A DNA stretch of 64,000 nt from Platynereis dumerilii (taxonomy: Eukaryota; Annelida; Polychaeta; Phyllodocida; Nereididae), in NCBI GenBank assembly GCA_026936325.1, contig JAPTHN010000001.1:80297380-80361379 (forward strand), given 5' to 3'. A model generated the notes under the pieces. That model saw only the letters and a list, made by a program, of their open reading frames with translations, was not told where the DNA came from and ran no database searches. A program made the position numbers and the translations under genes. Shown here one piece after another: positions 46,407 to 58,448 of the stretch (position 1 is the first letter of the stretch; each line of letters starts with the position of its first letter).

Positions 46407-47617
46407 TAGGGTGTGTCAATTTTTAATTTTTAAGCAAATTCAAAATGCACTAGTGTCTAAAATGTGCATTTTGACCTGTAGAATCCAAATCTGTTTTCGA
46501 AATGGCGATATGACATTTCTAACCTACTTCAATTTTTGTTCAAAGTTTCAAAGTTTTTTTTCGTTTTCGACCATTTTCGCCAATCTGCAGTTCTTTATAA
46601 CTTTGTCATACATCTTTCTAATTGCCATGGTTGGAAAGCTCTCAAGAAGACCATCATTTTGCATACCAACATTAATAGTCTAGGACGATATCTTGACACC
46701 CAGTTGCTCTTTTACCAGAATTTTTTAGAAATGAAAATGTTGAAGACGGTCTAATCCAGTTAAAAAAAGGGCTTTCAATTTTTTTCACTGATAATTGCAG
46801 TGATGCGCTTTCTCTAAGTTCCAGAATGACCAAATATAAAAAATTGTTTAATTTTTACCTTGGGAGTGCCTGGCTTGTGAGTGATGAAGTTTTAATGTTA
46901 AAGTAGGTTGAAAATTCGTAAAATGTGAGATGGGGTCTGTTGCATTTCATATCATATCTTCATTAGAATTTACTGCAGGGCGACATGAGTGGTACCACAT
47001 GAAAGAAAATATTCACAGCATTCTCATTGTACCAGTGATGTTGTCCTATATATCTAATTCTTATAAAGTTAAAATATGAAATATAACAGCCCTTCCCTGA
47101 TTTGTTTCAATACTTCCGACAAAATGTAGCATTAAACCTTCCAATCTGATAAACCATGGTAAAAAATGTAAAAAATATTTTTTTGCTTATTTTGGAATTT
47201 GGAGAATGCACATCACTGCAGTTATCAGTTTAAAAAAATTCAAGAGCTTTTTTTAAAAAGATTAGACCGTCTGCAACACTTTCATTTCTAAAAAGTGTAG
47301 GCCTAACAGCTAATGGGAGTCAAGATATCGTCCTAGACCATTGATGTTGGTATGCAAAATGAAGGTCTTTTTGAGAGCTTTCCAACCATGGCAATTAGAA
47401 TGCTGTATGACAAATACTGACAAAGTTATAGAGAACCGCGGATTGGCGAAAATGGTCGAAAACGAAAAAAACATTGAAACTTTGAACCAAAATTGAAGTA
47501 GTAAGAATTGTCGTATCGCCATTTTGAGAACAGATTTGGATTCCCCAGGTCAAAACGCACCTTTTAGACACTAGTGCTTTTTGAAATTACATACAAATTC
47601 AAAATTGACACACCCTA
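46407..47617. mobile_element. MULE-like foldback element with 9-bp target duplication
   Basis: The ends are inverted copies of TAGGGTGTGTCAA. The arms are long (about 46407-46840 and 47170-47617, including GGTTGGAAAGCTCTCAA and its inverse). The flanking 9 bases ATATTGCAG are perfectly duplicated (46398-46406 and 47618-47626). A 9-bp duplication with long inverted arms fits the Mutator superfamily. Only short frames within the arms are present and none looks like a transposase. Confidence 0.85.
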
Positions 47618-47844
47618 ATATTGCAGCTCCATCACCCTAACCCGATCTTGGATTGATTTGTTATAATACATAATTATGTATAAGCCAATACATTTTTTAT
47701 TGTCTCTGATAGGCTTTACCAAACTATTCATTCATACAGTTTTTACTTCTCAACTAAGCCTACACTGGATGTGCAATTATTGTGCATGTTACATTGCTCT
47801 TATCGTTTCATGGTAGTACTTCCTAAAAAAAGAAAAGCTGTCAA

Positions 47845-48030
47845 GCTGTCAAGGTGGGAATCACCTTTTGTGATCTGACCATGAAAGTTGAAAAGAAGGA
47901 TGGCTTCGTTGCCTCATTCTGTTATGTTTTCGAGTTGTTTGTTCCTCTAGAAACTTTGTAAAAGCCTAATTTATTGCTCACTAGAGATGTGCTCATTGTG
48001 CTGCCATTCCTTGCTGGAGAATCTTGTTAG
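47845..48030. repeat. Dispersed unit U copy
   Basis: TGATCTGACCATGAAAGTTG, AAGAAGGATGGCTTC, CTAATTTATTGCTCACTAG and TTGCTGGAGAATCTTG occur in order, as in the U copies of the duplications. Confidence 0.6.
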
Positions 48031-49189
48031 CTACAAGTTGCAACTGGTCGTGTGTCGTGATTTCGTACAATTTGAGAAATTTTACATTTATATGATGATT
48101 ACATGTACATTTCTTGTATGTACCATTAATTATTATACATCACTGGAATGCTTAGCTTCTATTGTTTCATATCGACCTTAAAAAATTTATCATCCTTACA
48201 GAATAAGGCTGATAGCCAGCAAAAACCTTGAGAAAACAGGTGATTTTTTTGTGTCCCCCGTTACATCAGATTTGAAAAAATCATCTTAAAAGTGAGATTG
48301 CATGCCAATGACAAAAGATATCTTGTTCTGGTTTTCTCTGTAGTAATACCCAATTCCTCGTAAAGCCCTAAAAGCTTACATCGTCTATCTAGGTATTATT
48401 TTGTCTTTTGTAGAGCCTTTAATGCAAAGCAACGTCAACCTGTCCTGCTTGCCGATAAAAATCAACGTGCTTTTTAGATTTAGTCTGAAACTGTTAATAT
48501 TTAAGCTAGGAACTTCAAACATAGCTCACAAAAATGCCCATGAGTTCTACTTTCAATTGCATATCTCCGATTTTGTGTACAGGTAAACAACTTGCTGTAC
48601 AGTTTGTCTAGTTTACCCTGAATTTTTTGTAACACCTGCAAAAAACATTCAAGTTGGAGAGGGGTCATGAGTTTCAAACCATCAGTACTCGAACCAGTAA
48701 AATTAAACAATGTGGAAAACGCTATTGCCCAAATGCTCATAAATCAGAGTATATTGTGGTGTAAAATATGGTTAGGTTTGCAATCATTTTCTGACTTCTG
48801 TGTTGCTCTGAAAAACCCTGAAAAAAATGTAACATATGGGTCAAAATTTGGTAAAGCTGAAATTCTTGTCTCCAGTGTCTTAGAGCAATTCACACGGACA
48901 TGAATGTACATGCAAGGTTCGTGGTGGTCATTTCTTTTAGAGCAACATATCAGCAAAAAATTGGGCACAGAAAATGTATGGCAGACAACTTTTATCCCTT
49001 CCAAAAATTGAATGAAAGTGCCCTACCCCCCTGAAAATGGCCTGTCTCCACTAGCATTTTCCTTCACATATCACCTCAAATAATTTAACTTGTCACCTCA
49101 ATCCACCTCATTTGCACCTCATATTGAACCTTAACCAACACCCTTTCAAATTCTAAAACAAGTGGCTTGACTGATATTGTTACCCAAGA
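48031..49189. other. Unassigned stretch
   Basis: Short frames on both strands (for example 48501-48740 and 48667-48903) overlap one another and show no domain. No repeat is recognised. Confidence 0.4.
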
Positions 49190-50300
49190 ACAGGGGGCTG
49201 TTGTGTCTTTGTCTCCAATCTCATGTCATTAACGTCACACCCAGTGATTTTTCTCATAAAAAATCAACTGATAAACATTTTTTTATACCACTTCAATTTT
49301 GATGATCTTTAGGAACCCTAGCAGCTGACTGAATCAGCTGCAAGTCCATAAACTGCACCGAATATAGATAATTACACTATTTATACCAAAATGTCAGTTG
49401 TCCTACCTTGATTTGTCATTAACAAACGCCCTCCTGGCTAATTTTGGCAATGTATATTTGGACAAAAATCACTGTGGAACTTGCTTTGGTGTACACCAGT
49501 CTTCATGTAAGCCAAGATTGGCATCACATAATGTATTCACTGGTTCAAGGAAATATTCGTTTAAAATTGTCATTAACGTCACATGTCATTAACGAACATG
49601 GTTTTAATAAACTATGTGTGATTCTAATGGCAATTTTGGCGCTATCACTCTAAAATCCCAATGGAAGTGACACTAGTCATTGGCAAATGTGACGCCACAT
49701 GCATTTTGGAAGTCCTGATTTATTTGCACAGTTGCAGCAGTATACCACTTCAGTAAGCTTCCTGAGTGCAGCATACCTATTAAAAACAATAAAATTTCTT
49801 ACATTTTTCCAATAATTTTTGCACTTATGATATATTACTAACTTATATGCACAATTAAGAGGCTCAGGAGTAATTTACCAGCCATTAGTGTCACAAGCGT
49901 CATATTTTGTCATTAACGTCACGATTCACAGGTCAAAAATAGCTAATTTTGGGGCATTCATTGCTTTATTTGAAGTTTAAAAAGTGTTACACAGGATCTT
50001 TTTTCGCAGGAATCATTTGGCATGTGTACAGTTTAGTAACTAAATAAAGTTTGGTGTGCTGAAATCAAGTAGTGTGAAAGAAAAACTTAATGGAAGTGTA
50101 GAAAAAATGAAAAATGTAATCATTTGCCACTTATTTTGATTATGGTTGCTGTCAGGTAGATAGCAGTACTCTTTTTATTATATGATTGTTCTGTCTGTAC
50201 CTCACACTACCTCTGCATTAGTGCAGGTGGTATGATTGTGTTAATTTTGAGAAATATAGGGGGTTTTTACAGCGTGATGTTAATGACGCCTAAAAGCAGT
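49190..50300. repeat. Cluster of TGTCATTAACGTCAC motifs
   Basis: The 15-mer TGTCATTAACGTCAC or a close variant occurs near 49224, 49413, 49568, 49583 and 49908, and in inverted form (GATGTTAATGACGCC) near 50275. The first and last sit at opposite ends in inverted orientation, next to G-rich stretches. This could be a DNA transposon with repeated subterminal transposase sites. No terminal repeat or target duplication was resolved. Confidence 0.45.
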
Positions 50301-51295
50301 ACCCTGGTATTTACCTCCACTGCACATAAAAACTGTGCTTCCTGACCCTTGGACATCAAAGTACAATTAAAGGTGTTTGTTTTGCCTAGCAAAATAAATC
50401 GAAAGGAGCTCCTTTAAACCTGCTTTCAAATCAACATTTTGCCTGACTGAAATTTCACCGTTTTCAAATTTTGACCCATATGCATGCATGACTGGTACAG
50501 ATTTTTATGCTGGCTTCATAGCAGTGTATTGGACTTCAAAAATGACCAAAAAGTGATCAAACTAATAAATAACACTTCTTAATTTACTTTTGTGCCCTCA
50601 TATTGTGAAAAAGGGCTGAAATTTCTATTAAAATATAAGGATTGCTCTGAAATTACATACTCACTTGAGATATTGATTTCTTATCACTGCACAAAAAATT
50701 ATACTGGCGATATATGCGAGATGTCACATAAATTTGGATAATCATTGAAGTTAGATGTTTGAATTAGTTCTAGGTATATTGGTATTGTTTTGAAACCTTT
50801 TACTTGAGAATTTGAGATGGACTCGGGCTTCCAGCTTAGTTATACGCATGATGCTTGGAAACGTTTTTTGTGGGTTGCTGTATCATAACTTTGTGGGTGT
50901 ATGTATTAGTTTTGGAGAAGAGATACTTCTTTTCACTGCTAAAATCAGTAAGATAATAGTCTTGGCCAACTTCAGTGACAATTTCATGGTGATAAATGAA
51001 GTACTTTGTATTTTACAGCAGCTTTAGTGGAATGAAGTAGTTTACGAGAAAAACGCATTTGAAATCTGGATTTTACATTGATTTGTTTGATGAAAAGATT
51101 TGTTAATGCCATATATAGACCTATTATTGCATAAACGTGCTTGATTTTGGTTTTAATTGGTTGTCGTGAGTCTATTTTAGACATTTTTGAAGAAAATAAT
51201 TTTTGGTCCAAAACGGCCATGTAACGCAAATTGTACGACCTTGTGACATGCGACCAACTGCTGCTGCGCCTTCATTGCTTGGTTAGGTTAATATC
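50301..51295. other. Unassigned stretch
   Basis: No gene or repeat is recognised. Confidence 0.4.
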
Positions 51296-51570
51296 AAATT
51301 TCTGACCATGAAAGTTGAAAGAAGGATGGCTTCCTAGTCTCATGTTGTCTTTCCTTGCTTCTTTTTCTCCTACAAACTTTAAAAAAAACTTTTTTTTGGT
51401 CTCACATAGGAGAATGGAGATGGTCACTGACTCACTGCATAGCCCAAGAAAGCTGTGCATCTTATTTGCAGCAATTAACAGTTGCTGTAGTAACATTGGT
51501 GTTACTGGGCCATGGCCAAACCTTGATTAACGTACCAGACAAAAAAAAATATTTGGAAAGCTGAAGCTTG
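51296..51570. repeat. Dispersed unit U copy
   Basis: CTGACCATGAAAGTTGAAAG, AAGGATGGCTTCCTAGTCTC, CCTACAAACTT and a later GGCCATGGCCAA stretch match the second U copies of the duplications. Confidence 0.55.
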
Positions 51571-51634
51571 AGCACATAAAACAAGCCCAGTGCGTCTTTG
51601 TCATCAGAACAATTCCATTGCGCATGCGTCAGAT

Positions 51635-51845
51635 ATGGGAGTCAGTGGGAGTTGGCAGGAGTTATGGGAGTTAGTGGGAGTTGCAGGAGTTAGTGAGAGT
51701 TACGGGAGTTAGTGGGAGTTAGCAGGAGTTAGCGGGAGTTAGTGGGAGCTACGGGAGTTAGCAGGAGTTAGCGGGAGTTACGGGAGTTAGCAGGAGTTAG
51801 TGGGACATAGCGGGAGTTGCAGGACGTCAAGGAGTTCCGGGAGTT
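51635..51845. repeat. Minisatellite of about 10-bp units (GGGAGTTAGT)
   Basis: Variants of GGGAGTTAGT and CAGGAGTTAGC repeat about 20 times, giving a purine-rich plus strand. Confidence 0.9.
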
Positions 51846-52379
51846 ACATGCTTAAATGGGGCCTTTCCAATGACTTGCAAACCAACCCGGAGCTGCATAG
51901 TGCGCAGCTCCGGGACAGAGATTCATTGAAGACGCCGTCTGGTCTAAAAGGTCTGTATATGTAGATGCATAGTAAGATTGGTAAAGTCTAATTTTCAAAA
52001 CCAATCTTTAGCTCTGTGAAGATGCTATAATCAAATCCGATCACCTGAAAACATCCACAACCACATCAGTGTAGAGGTTCCAATTTTTAACTATTAACTT
52101 GCTAAACAGTTGACTGTTCCAGTTTTAGCATTCTTGTGTGTGCCATTTAAAATAATTGACATAATTTAAAGTGCTGGATTAATTTTTATTCAAACATTTT
52201 AAATAGCCTTGAGACTGTGTAGCTTGAACCAATGCTTTCGTCCTTTGCTGTGAAGAAATATTACACCATCAAATGTGGAACAAGAACAGAGTTTTATTAA
52301 GTCATCTGAGAAATGTGCATGAAACCCAAAAACATATTTTTCCATTGCTTGAAATTAAATACTTAATGTAACACAAACA
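51846..52379. other. Unassigned stretch
   Basis: An imperfect palindrome CCCGGAGCTGCATAG / GCGCAGCTCCGGG lies near 51889-51914. Nothing else is recognised. Confidence 0.4.
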
Positions 52380-53010
52380 CAATTTCACTGTTCTCCGTGA
52401 GAAGAAAAAGATACGTGAGTTTAAAACAGATATCATCTGCAAACATTAATTTCCATTAAAATGGCATACTCATGTTGGAGCTCCGATTACTTCATTTTAT
52501 GGCTAGGACAAGATAGCATTTTTCAGACTTCTCTGTTAATCATCGCAGACAAAAAGATATAGCCTCAGGCAAAAAAATTGGGAAAATTTAGGTTGCATCC
52601 TGCATTTGCAGCGTGAGAAAAGCTTTATTTGTATATGTGGTTAATTGTTTTCATGCCTGATTATGAAAGGTAAACCTGCAAAGCTGTTGTCATGTTTCTA
52701 TCTTGAAAGTAATAATGATTTAAATAATTGGCGTGTAACAGATTTGTGACACATGCTTGTTTCTTCCAGAATAATTCAGGTGTTTTACTTGTATATTGTC
52801 TTGACAATAGACAGCAGTTTTTCACATAGCAACCTTATGTCATCCTTACCAGACAAGCTACTTTATGGAATTGTAGTAAGAGACATTCACCTCCCGACTT
52901 AGTCATTTCATGGTGTAAGATTACAGGGACAATAAACTGCTCTTGTTTTCTCTATACCGTGTATATTATATTGTATTTCTGCATCTTCTCACAACAATTA
53001 TTCTTACATG
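52380..53010 (+). repeat. Duplicated segment, copy 1 (matches 58450-59215)
   Basis: Blocks in the same order in both copies: AAAAAGATACGTGAG, ATCATCTGCAAACATTA, AAATGGCATACTCATG, GTTGCATCCTGCA, CTTTATTTGTATATGTGG, GACTTAGTCATTTCATGG and CTGCTCTTGTTTTCTCTA. The segment appears non-coding. Confidence 0.7.
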
Positions 53011-53689
53011 TATGATATATAATTTCAAATGATGATTTTTTGCTCAATATAACTTTTGCCTTCAAACAAGGTTGATGGATTAACTTTCCTGGATTCACCA
53101 AAGAATCACCTCATTTGCAGCTTTAAAAAAATTACTCCTCTTTTTGCATTATGTGTAATCAAAAAAAGAATATTTGATATTTCGTTATTATTTCGCTTAG
53201 CATGATGGAATTCCGAATGACACATTTGGTGCTGTGCAGTTGTTCGCTGATGGTTTGCTGGTAAGCGGCCTATGTTTTATGTTTACCTGTATCTACCAAT
53301 CTGGCAAGTCAAGTAATCAATTGACAAACTTGTCTGTGCTGGGTTTTGATATAACAAATTCACCTCCAGTAATTCAATGGTGTGACATTATGTGGAACTG
53401 AGGTCATTTTCAAGCAATTTATCAAGTACCAACATGTTTTGTGGGTACACCCTGTATTTTTCATTTAGACCAATTCTCACCCAGGACCATATTTGTTCTG
53501 GGTTTGAAGTCTTCTAGCTCCTGCAATTAAAAAAAACGAACTATTTGGTTAGTTTCAATGTATTTTTGCTTCTCTTTAACTTTTTACATATTGTTTAAAT
53601 CCACCGATCATTTACAGAGATTTAACTCTCAACAACATTTGAAGCACTGCATGTATTTGTTTCTATGCTCTTGAAGTTCTGTGGTAGGC
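53011..53689. other. Unassigned stretch
   Basis: No gene or repeat is recognised. Confidence 0.4.
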
Positions 53690-53765
53690 TACTTGTTAAA
53701 AAAGACTGCCAAGGTAAAACTGACCATGAAATTTGACAAGCAGGATAACTTCCTCATCTCACTCC

Positions 53766-54613
53766 CAGGGTTGGGCACGAGTACACATGTACTCGTGTAC
53801 TCGTGTACTCGAGTACATTTTTCCAAGTACTCGCATGTACTCAGTACTCGTGCCAAATCATGAGTACAGTACTCGTACTCGTACTCGAGTACATTGGTAA
53901 AGTACTCGTACTCGTAGTGAGTACATCACGAGTACAATTGAAGCTTCAAAAGAGCAAAATTGAGCACAATTAAAAGCAATAAATTATGAAAAGTAATTTT
54001 TTATTTTAACAAGAAATAGTGTAGATCTTTACTATTATTGATTCCAATCAATCCTTACTCATCAGAAGCCTGATGTTCTTCATCATGAAAAGGTCAATAT
54101 ATAATTATAAAATGTACATTGAACAGTCAACAGCGAAAGAAAATTATGAAAATCCAATTAAACACTTCTATATATATGTTATATCTTTTTTTGCACACAT
54201 TTATCTTACATGAACATAATACATCATTTAAAATAGTTGTTCTGTGTTTTCTTTGTATATAAGTTAACATTAATCTATTATAAAGATAAGATGAATTGGA
54301 CTAGTGATGTTTAAAATTATTTATTTATAAGGATAGAGTGAGAAATCAAAATGTCCCACACAAGGCTAGTCTTCCAGTCAACAGAATACACAACATATAG
54401 CCGCCATTTGTAATTTCACACCTTTGGCGCAAATCAAAACATTGTAATTTACAGGATAACACTGACCATAAAATTCAAGATACAGAATTATAAGATTACC
54501 AGTCAACCAGGCGACAGACAACCAGGCGACATCACTACCAACTGGGCGACAACCATCCAGGCGACACACCACTACCAACCAGGTGACAAAAAAACGAAGT
54601 GAATACGGAGTGA
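53766..54613 (+). mobile_element. hAT-like non-autonomous insertion
   Basis: It begins CAGGGTTGGGCACGAGTAC, a typical hAT-type end, followed by about 170 bp of repeats of GTACTCGTACTCGAGTAC. The flanking 8-mers CTCACTCC (53758-53765) and GTCACTCC (54614-54621) agree at seven positions, consistent with an 8-bp hAT duplication. The expected inverted right terminus is not present. Instead the element ends in an inverted copy of the flanking DNA (54588-54613). Near 54500-54590 a unit of CAACCAGGCGACA type repeats. No transposase frame. Confidence 0.65.
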
Positions 54614-54640
54614 GTCACTCCGTATTCACTTCGTTTTTTT
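54588..54640. repeat. Perfect 26-bp hairpin
   Basis: Arms 54588-54613 and 54615-54640 are perfectly complementary around a single G at 54614. The right arm is ordinary U-unit sequence, so the left arm is an inverted copy of flanking DNA. Confidence 0.95.
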
Positions 54641-54879
54641 TCTAACAAAGTTTGTAAGCTTTATTTATTGCTCACTTGAGATGTGCTGCAATCCTTTGCT
54701 GGAGAATCTTGGAAAGATATGTAAATACTTCATTTACAGTAGCCCGTGCTATGGCTGCGGGCAGCATTTACTGCAGAGAAAATAACACCAGACTGGTTAG
54801 GAAACAGGAATTTCATCAAACCATGTCCAGAGGGTTTATAGTACTTCTTCCAAACTTCCCAATTTTATCCAAAGGAATC

Positions 54880-55190
54880 AGTTAGGAAATTAAAGTAAAA
54901 CTTCCTTTTTGTAAATGGCATCTTCTACTTATCTCATCAGTCTCATCAAATGCAAACTTGAGCATGGCTTCTGTTGGCAGTCATTGTTGCTGCTTCCAGT
55001 CTTGGTTGCTGCTTACAGTCATGGTTTCCACATCCAGGTGAATTGAGGTGATTAAACAGGGAGGGCAGTGGGAAAGCTCAGCTTGTGGATCCCCGAAGAG
55101 TTATTCTCGTGAAATAAAAGCACCACACTCGACTGCCAGTGAGAGACTGCAAGAGTACGTTCTTTGGTAGCTGTCATTCTCCCCATAAAG
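54880..55190. repeat. Dispersed unit W, copy 3
   Basis: Diverged. It shares TCTCATCAAATGCAAACTTGA, GGGAGGGCAGTGGGAAAGCTC and AGTGAGAGACTGCAAGA with 45650-45830. It follows a U unit within about 200 bp. Confidence 0.5.
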
Positions 55191-55799
55191 GTTTTCACAT
55201 TACTCTGGGATACTGCACCTTGCAACCCCTCAGATTGCCAGTAAATAAGTAGTAAAACGAGGATGCTGTGGCATCCGCTTTGAACTGGGGAGTCAGGGTG
55301 GAAGAACATGTGTGAGGAGTTCGATTGCCGGTGCCGTAAAATGAATACAGAATAGATCAAGTCGCTAAATGTTGCCCGACCATATTCAGTCAACAAGCTG
55401 ATCCCTTTTGCTTAAAATGTGTGTGGATCTAAATTTCTGCGAACAGCCTCAGTCTACTCAAGGAATTGTAAACCATGTGTGTATATGGCTTGAAGCAGAA
55501 TAGACTGTTCTCAATTCAGTGTGCACAGTTCTTGATTGATCTCAACAGTTCATTTATAAATGCATGAATAAGAAATATAGCTTGTGATCTGTAGTTTGTT
55601 TTAAAATAGGGTACCATTGGAGAGAAGTTTATGAATTTAAAAAAAAGTTGGTAGTTGATGTAATTTATTGTCATTCACGATTTGTGTTGCAAATTAATTT
55701 CAGAAGAAACCAGACAACCTCTAAAGGTTTCCAACAACCTTGCATGCCTCTCTCTACTATAGGCCTTTTATTTTCTTGATAGTCTCTCCAGGTCACTCT
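55191..55799. other. Unassigned stretch between W units
   Basis: No gene is recognised; it may include decayed parts of the W repeat. Confidence 0.4.
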
Positions 55800-56090
55800 T
55801 ATAGCTACCCAGACAGCTATCTCAGCCACCCTAGATTCAGAAGAATCTACTACAATAAGATTGAAGCATCCTGATTGTAAATGACTGCTACTGTGTCTTA
55901 TTGGCCACCAACCTAAGCATGGTTTCCGCTTCCAGGTAATAAAACAAGAGGAGTAGCGGCGGTGCTCAGTGTGTTGATCCCAGAAGAGTTATGAAATGAA
56001 ATACAAACCATCATGCTGTGTGGCCGGAGAAAGACTGGGAAAATACATTATTTGATGACTGTCGTTCTCCGCATAAATGTCTTCACTGAA
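55800..56090. repeat. Dispersed unit W, copy 4
   Basis: Diverged. TTGAAGCATCCTGATTG, GGTTTCCGCTTCCAGG, GTGCTCAGTGTGTTGATCC and GGCCGGAGAAAGACTGGG follow the order of the other W copies. Confidence 0.55.
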
Positions 56091-56784
56091 GCCTTCCAGT
56101 AAATAATTGGAAAAAAGGCAATTATAGCGTCGATCCTTTGTGAACTTCAGAATCGTGGTGAAGAATGTGTCACGACAAGTCCAATTGGCACTGCCATAAA
56201 ATTTACAAAGAATGGATCATTCTGTAAAGTGTTGGCACAAAAATAAAAATGGGGTCAGGCAGGTTTATTTGGAAGTAGTTGGCACAATATCTTGTAGTAT
56301 TGTCTTTCACAGTAGCAAGTTTGACCACAGTTAAACAGGAAGTCTGAGAAATATGGAAAAACTGAAAACATGTTCTTTGTTTGATGTTAAATATCTGATA
56401 CATATATGACCTGCTCAACCAAAATGCATTGGTTCAAAGTCGGCCTGCTATCATATTCAGTTGTGAAAATGACTTTGTTCTAATGGAATTTGGCTTTAAA
56501 ATGATGTTTCATTTGTCTTGATATCTCCATCTAATCCAAAGATATGGCACCTCAAACATTGATTATACAAAACATCGAACTTCAGAAAATCACATTTGAA
56601 TTTCCCACCATTACAATAAAAGAACTAGGAAAATCAAGAATGATACCCAATTTAGTTAATATTAAAATCAGTTTTTGGTTAAAATGGTCTTAACTAATCA
56701 AAGCAAATTACTTTTGCTAAAATGTGGTACCAACAGCTAAAAATCATCAAAATGTGACCTTTTGACACAATTTGCTCATTTCTG
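56091..56784. other. Unassigned stretch
   Basis: No gene or repeat is recognised. Confidence 0.4.
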
Positions 56785-58448
56785 TTAATGAGCTGTCTCA
56801 GAGAAAATCATGCAAAATCCAGAGATCTTGATTGATGACCGACTCGGAATTGGCTAAAATTTTCCACACATCAAGGTTTGGGTCTTTAAACATGTAAGTC
56901 ATGGTCAAAAGTCCAAATTTCATTTTTTAAGGTTGTGCCACAGCATCTTGAAAAAAAGATGTTTTTCACTTAAAATTGACTAAAAATTCACTCCGAGCGC
57001 CCATGAAATTGCATGTTTTTAAAGCCTCATTAAATCTGATAAACTGCAAATATAGTCATGTAAGTTTAAGAAGTTTGTCATTTGGAACCTTAAAAATGCA
57101 AAAAATTCTTTAAATAAATTTTGACATCATTCATCTGTTTTTGGCAGCTTGCCAAAAATTTGTCTTCGATGGATTTTTGAAAATTGTGAAAAACACTCTA
57201 TGTTTAAGAGGGCTGTTCTCAATGCGCGACGCCTTTAGAAACCTGATTTTGAAAAATAGGAATGCAGAACACTTGAATTTTACTAAATGGGTGTCCGTTC
57301 CGTCGGATATTTTGTTGTAGAGTTGCAATAGGTGGCGCTAATTTTTGAATTTTTCATTAAAATGTGAAAAACTACGAAGTTCAACAGCATCTACTTAAAA
57401 GCCAGATATGAACATTTTTTGGGTGGGAGAATTGCAATATGTCATTTTCTAAGGCACTTTAACCCAATCCAAGATTTCAGTTGAGCTGGAATTCAAAATG
57501 GCCGCCAAAAAGTAAATTGTATGCAACTTTGCTCCAAATTGGGATAGAGCGGCACTATTTTGGCTTCAAAGATGGGTTTAGGGACCTGAGAAAGTCAGTT
57601 ATGATATCAATTTTCATTTTCTATCCAGCCGATCCAAGTTGGCATCCAAAATGGAATTCAAAATGGCTGCCGAAAGGTAAATATTACCTCTTTTCACTCA
57701 TAAATGGGATTGATTGCCACTGTTTAGGCCCAAACATGGGTTTTTGGGGTCTGAGAATTCAATTATGATATCCATTATAGTCCATTTACATTTTCCTACC
57801 AAGATGGTGTCCAAAATGGAATTCAAAATGGCCGCCAAAGGTGTATTTAACCTATTTTTGCTCCTAATTGGGATTGATCTCCACTATTTTGGCCCAAACA
57901 TGGGTTTCGGGGATCTTAGAATTCAATTATGATATCCAGTATAGTCCATTTACATTTTCATAACAACACAGTGTCCAAGCTGCAATTCAAAATGGCCGCC
58001 AAAGGTGTATTTCACCTGTTTTTGCTCCAAATTGGGATTATTCACCAATATTTTGGCCCAAACATGGGTTTTGGGGGTCTTAGAATTCAATTATGATATC
58101 CAGTATAGCCCATTTACATTTACCTACCAAGACAGTGTCCAAGCTGCAATTCATTACTATAGGAAACAGTCTGGTTCCAGACGGATGATAACACAAGATT
58201 GACAACAACTTTGCAGGTTTACCACTCATAACCAGGCATTAAAAAAACCACATATATACAAATAAAGCATTCCCCACATTTGCATGAATTTTTAGTCAAT
58301 TTTAAGTGAAAAACATCTTTTTTTCAAGATGCTTTGGCACAACCTTAAAAAATGAAATTTGGACTTTTGACCATCAGTTGCATGTTTCAAGACCTGAACC
58401 TTGATGTGTGGAAAGTTTCAGCCAATTCCGAGTCGGTCATCAATCAGG
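56785..58448. mobile_element. Foldback-type element related to FB2, right end truncated (FB3)
   Basis: The left end TTAATGAGCTGTCTCAGAG is shared with FB2. The left arm (about 56785-57000) recurs inverted at about 58285-58448, but the outermost 45 bases are missing on the right. Inside are stretches resembling FB2 units (AAAACACTCTATGTTTAAG, GAGGGCTGTTCTCAA) and a tandem array of about 165-bp units. No transposase frame. Confidence 0.65.
57481..58160. repeat. Tandem array of about 165-bp units inside FB3
   Basis: Four full units and a partial fifth are anchored by AATTCAAAATGGCCGCC near 57490, 57655, 57820 and 57984. Each has GGCCCAAACATGGGTTT and GAATTCAATTATGATATCC-type phrases. The last two units are most alike. 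Confidence 0.85.

Larger units (their letters stand above)
53690..54760. repeat. Dispersed unit U copy split by a hAT-like insertion
   Basis: The left part (to 53765) has CTGACCATGAAATTTGAC and TCATCTCACTCC. The right part (from 54614) resumes with TCACTCCGTATTCAC, a T run and TTTATTTATTGCTCACTTG, as at 24350-24420. Confidence 0.65.

Noticed and set aside
57481-58202. Overlapping frames with repeated PKHGF and similar phrases
   Set aside because: Translation of the 165-bp tandem units; frames shift from unit to unit.
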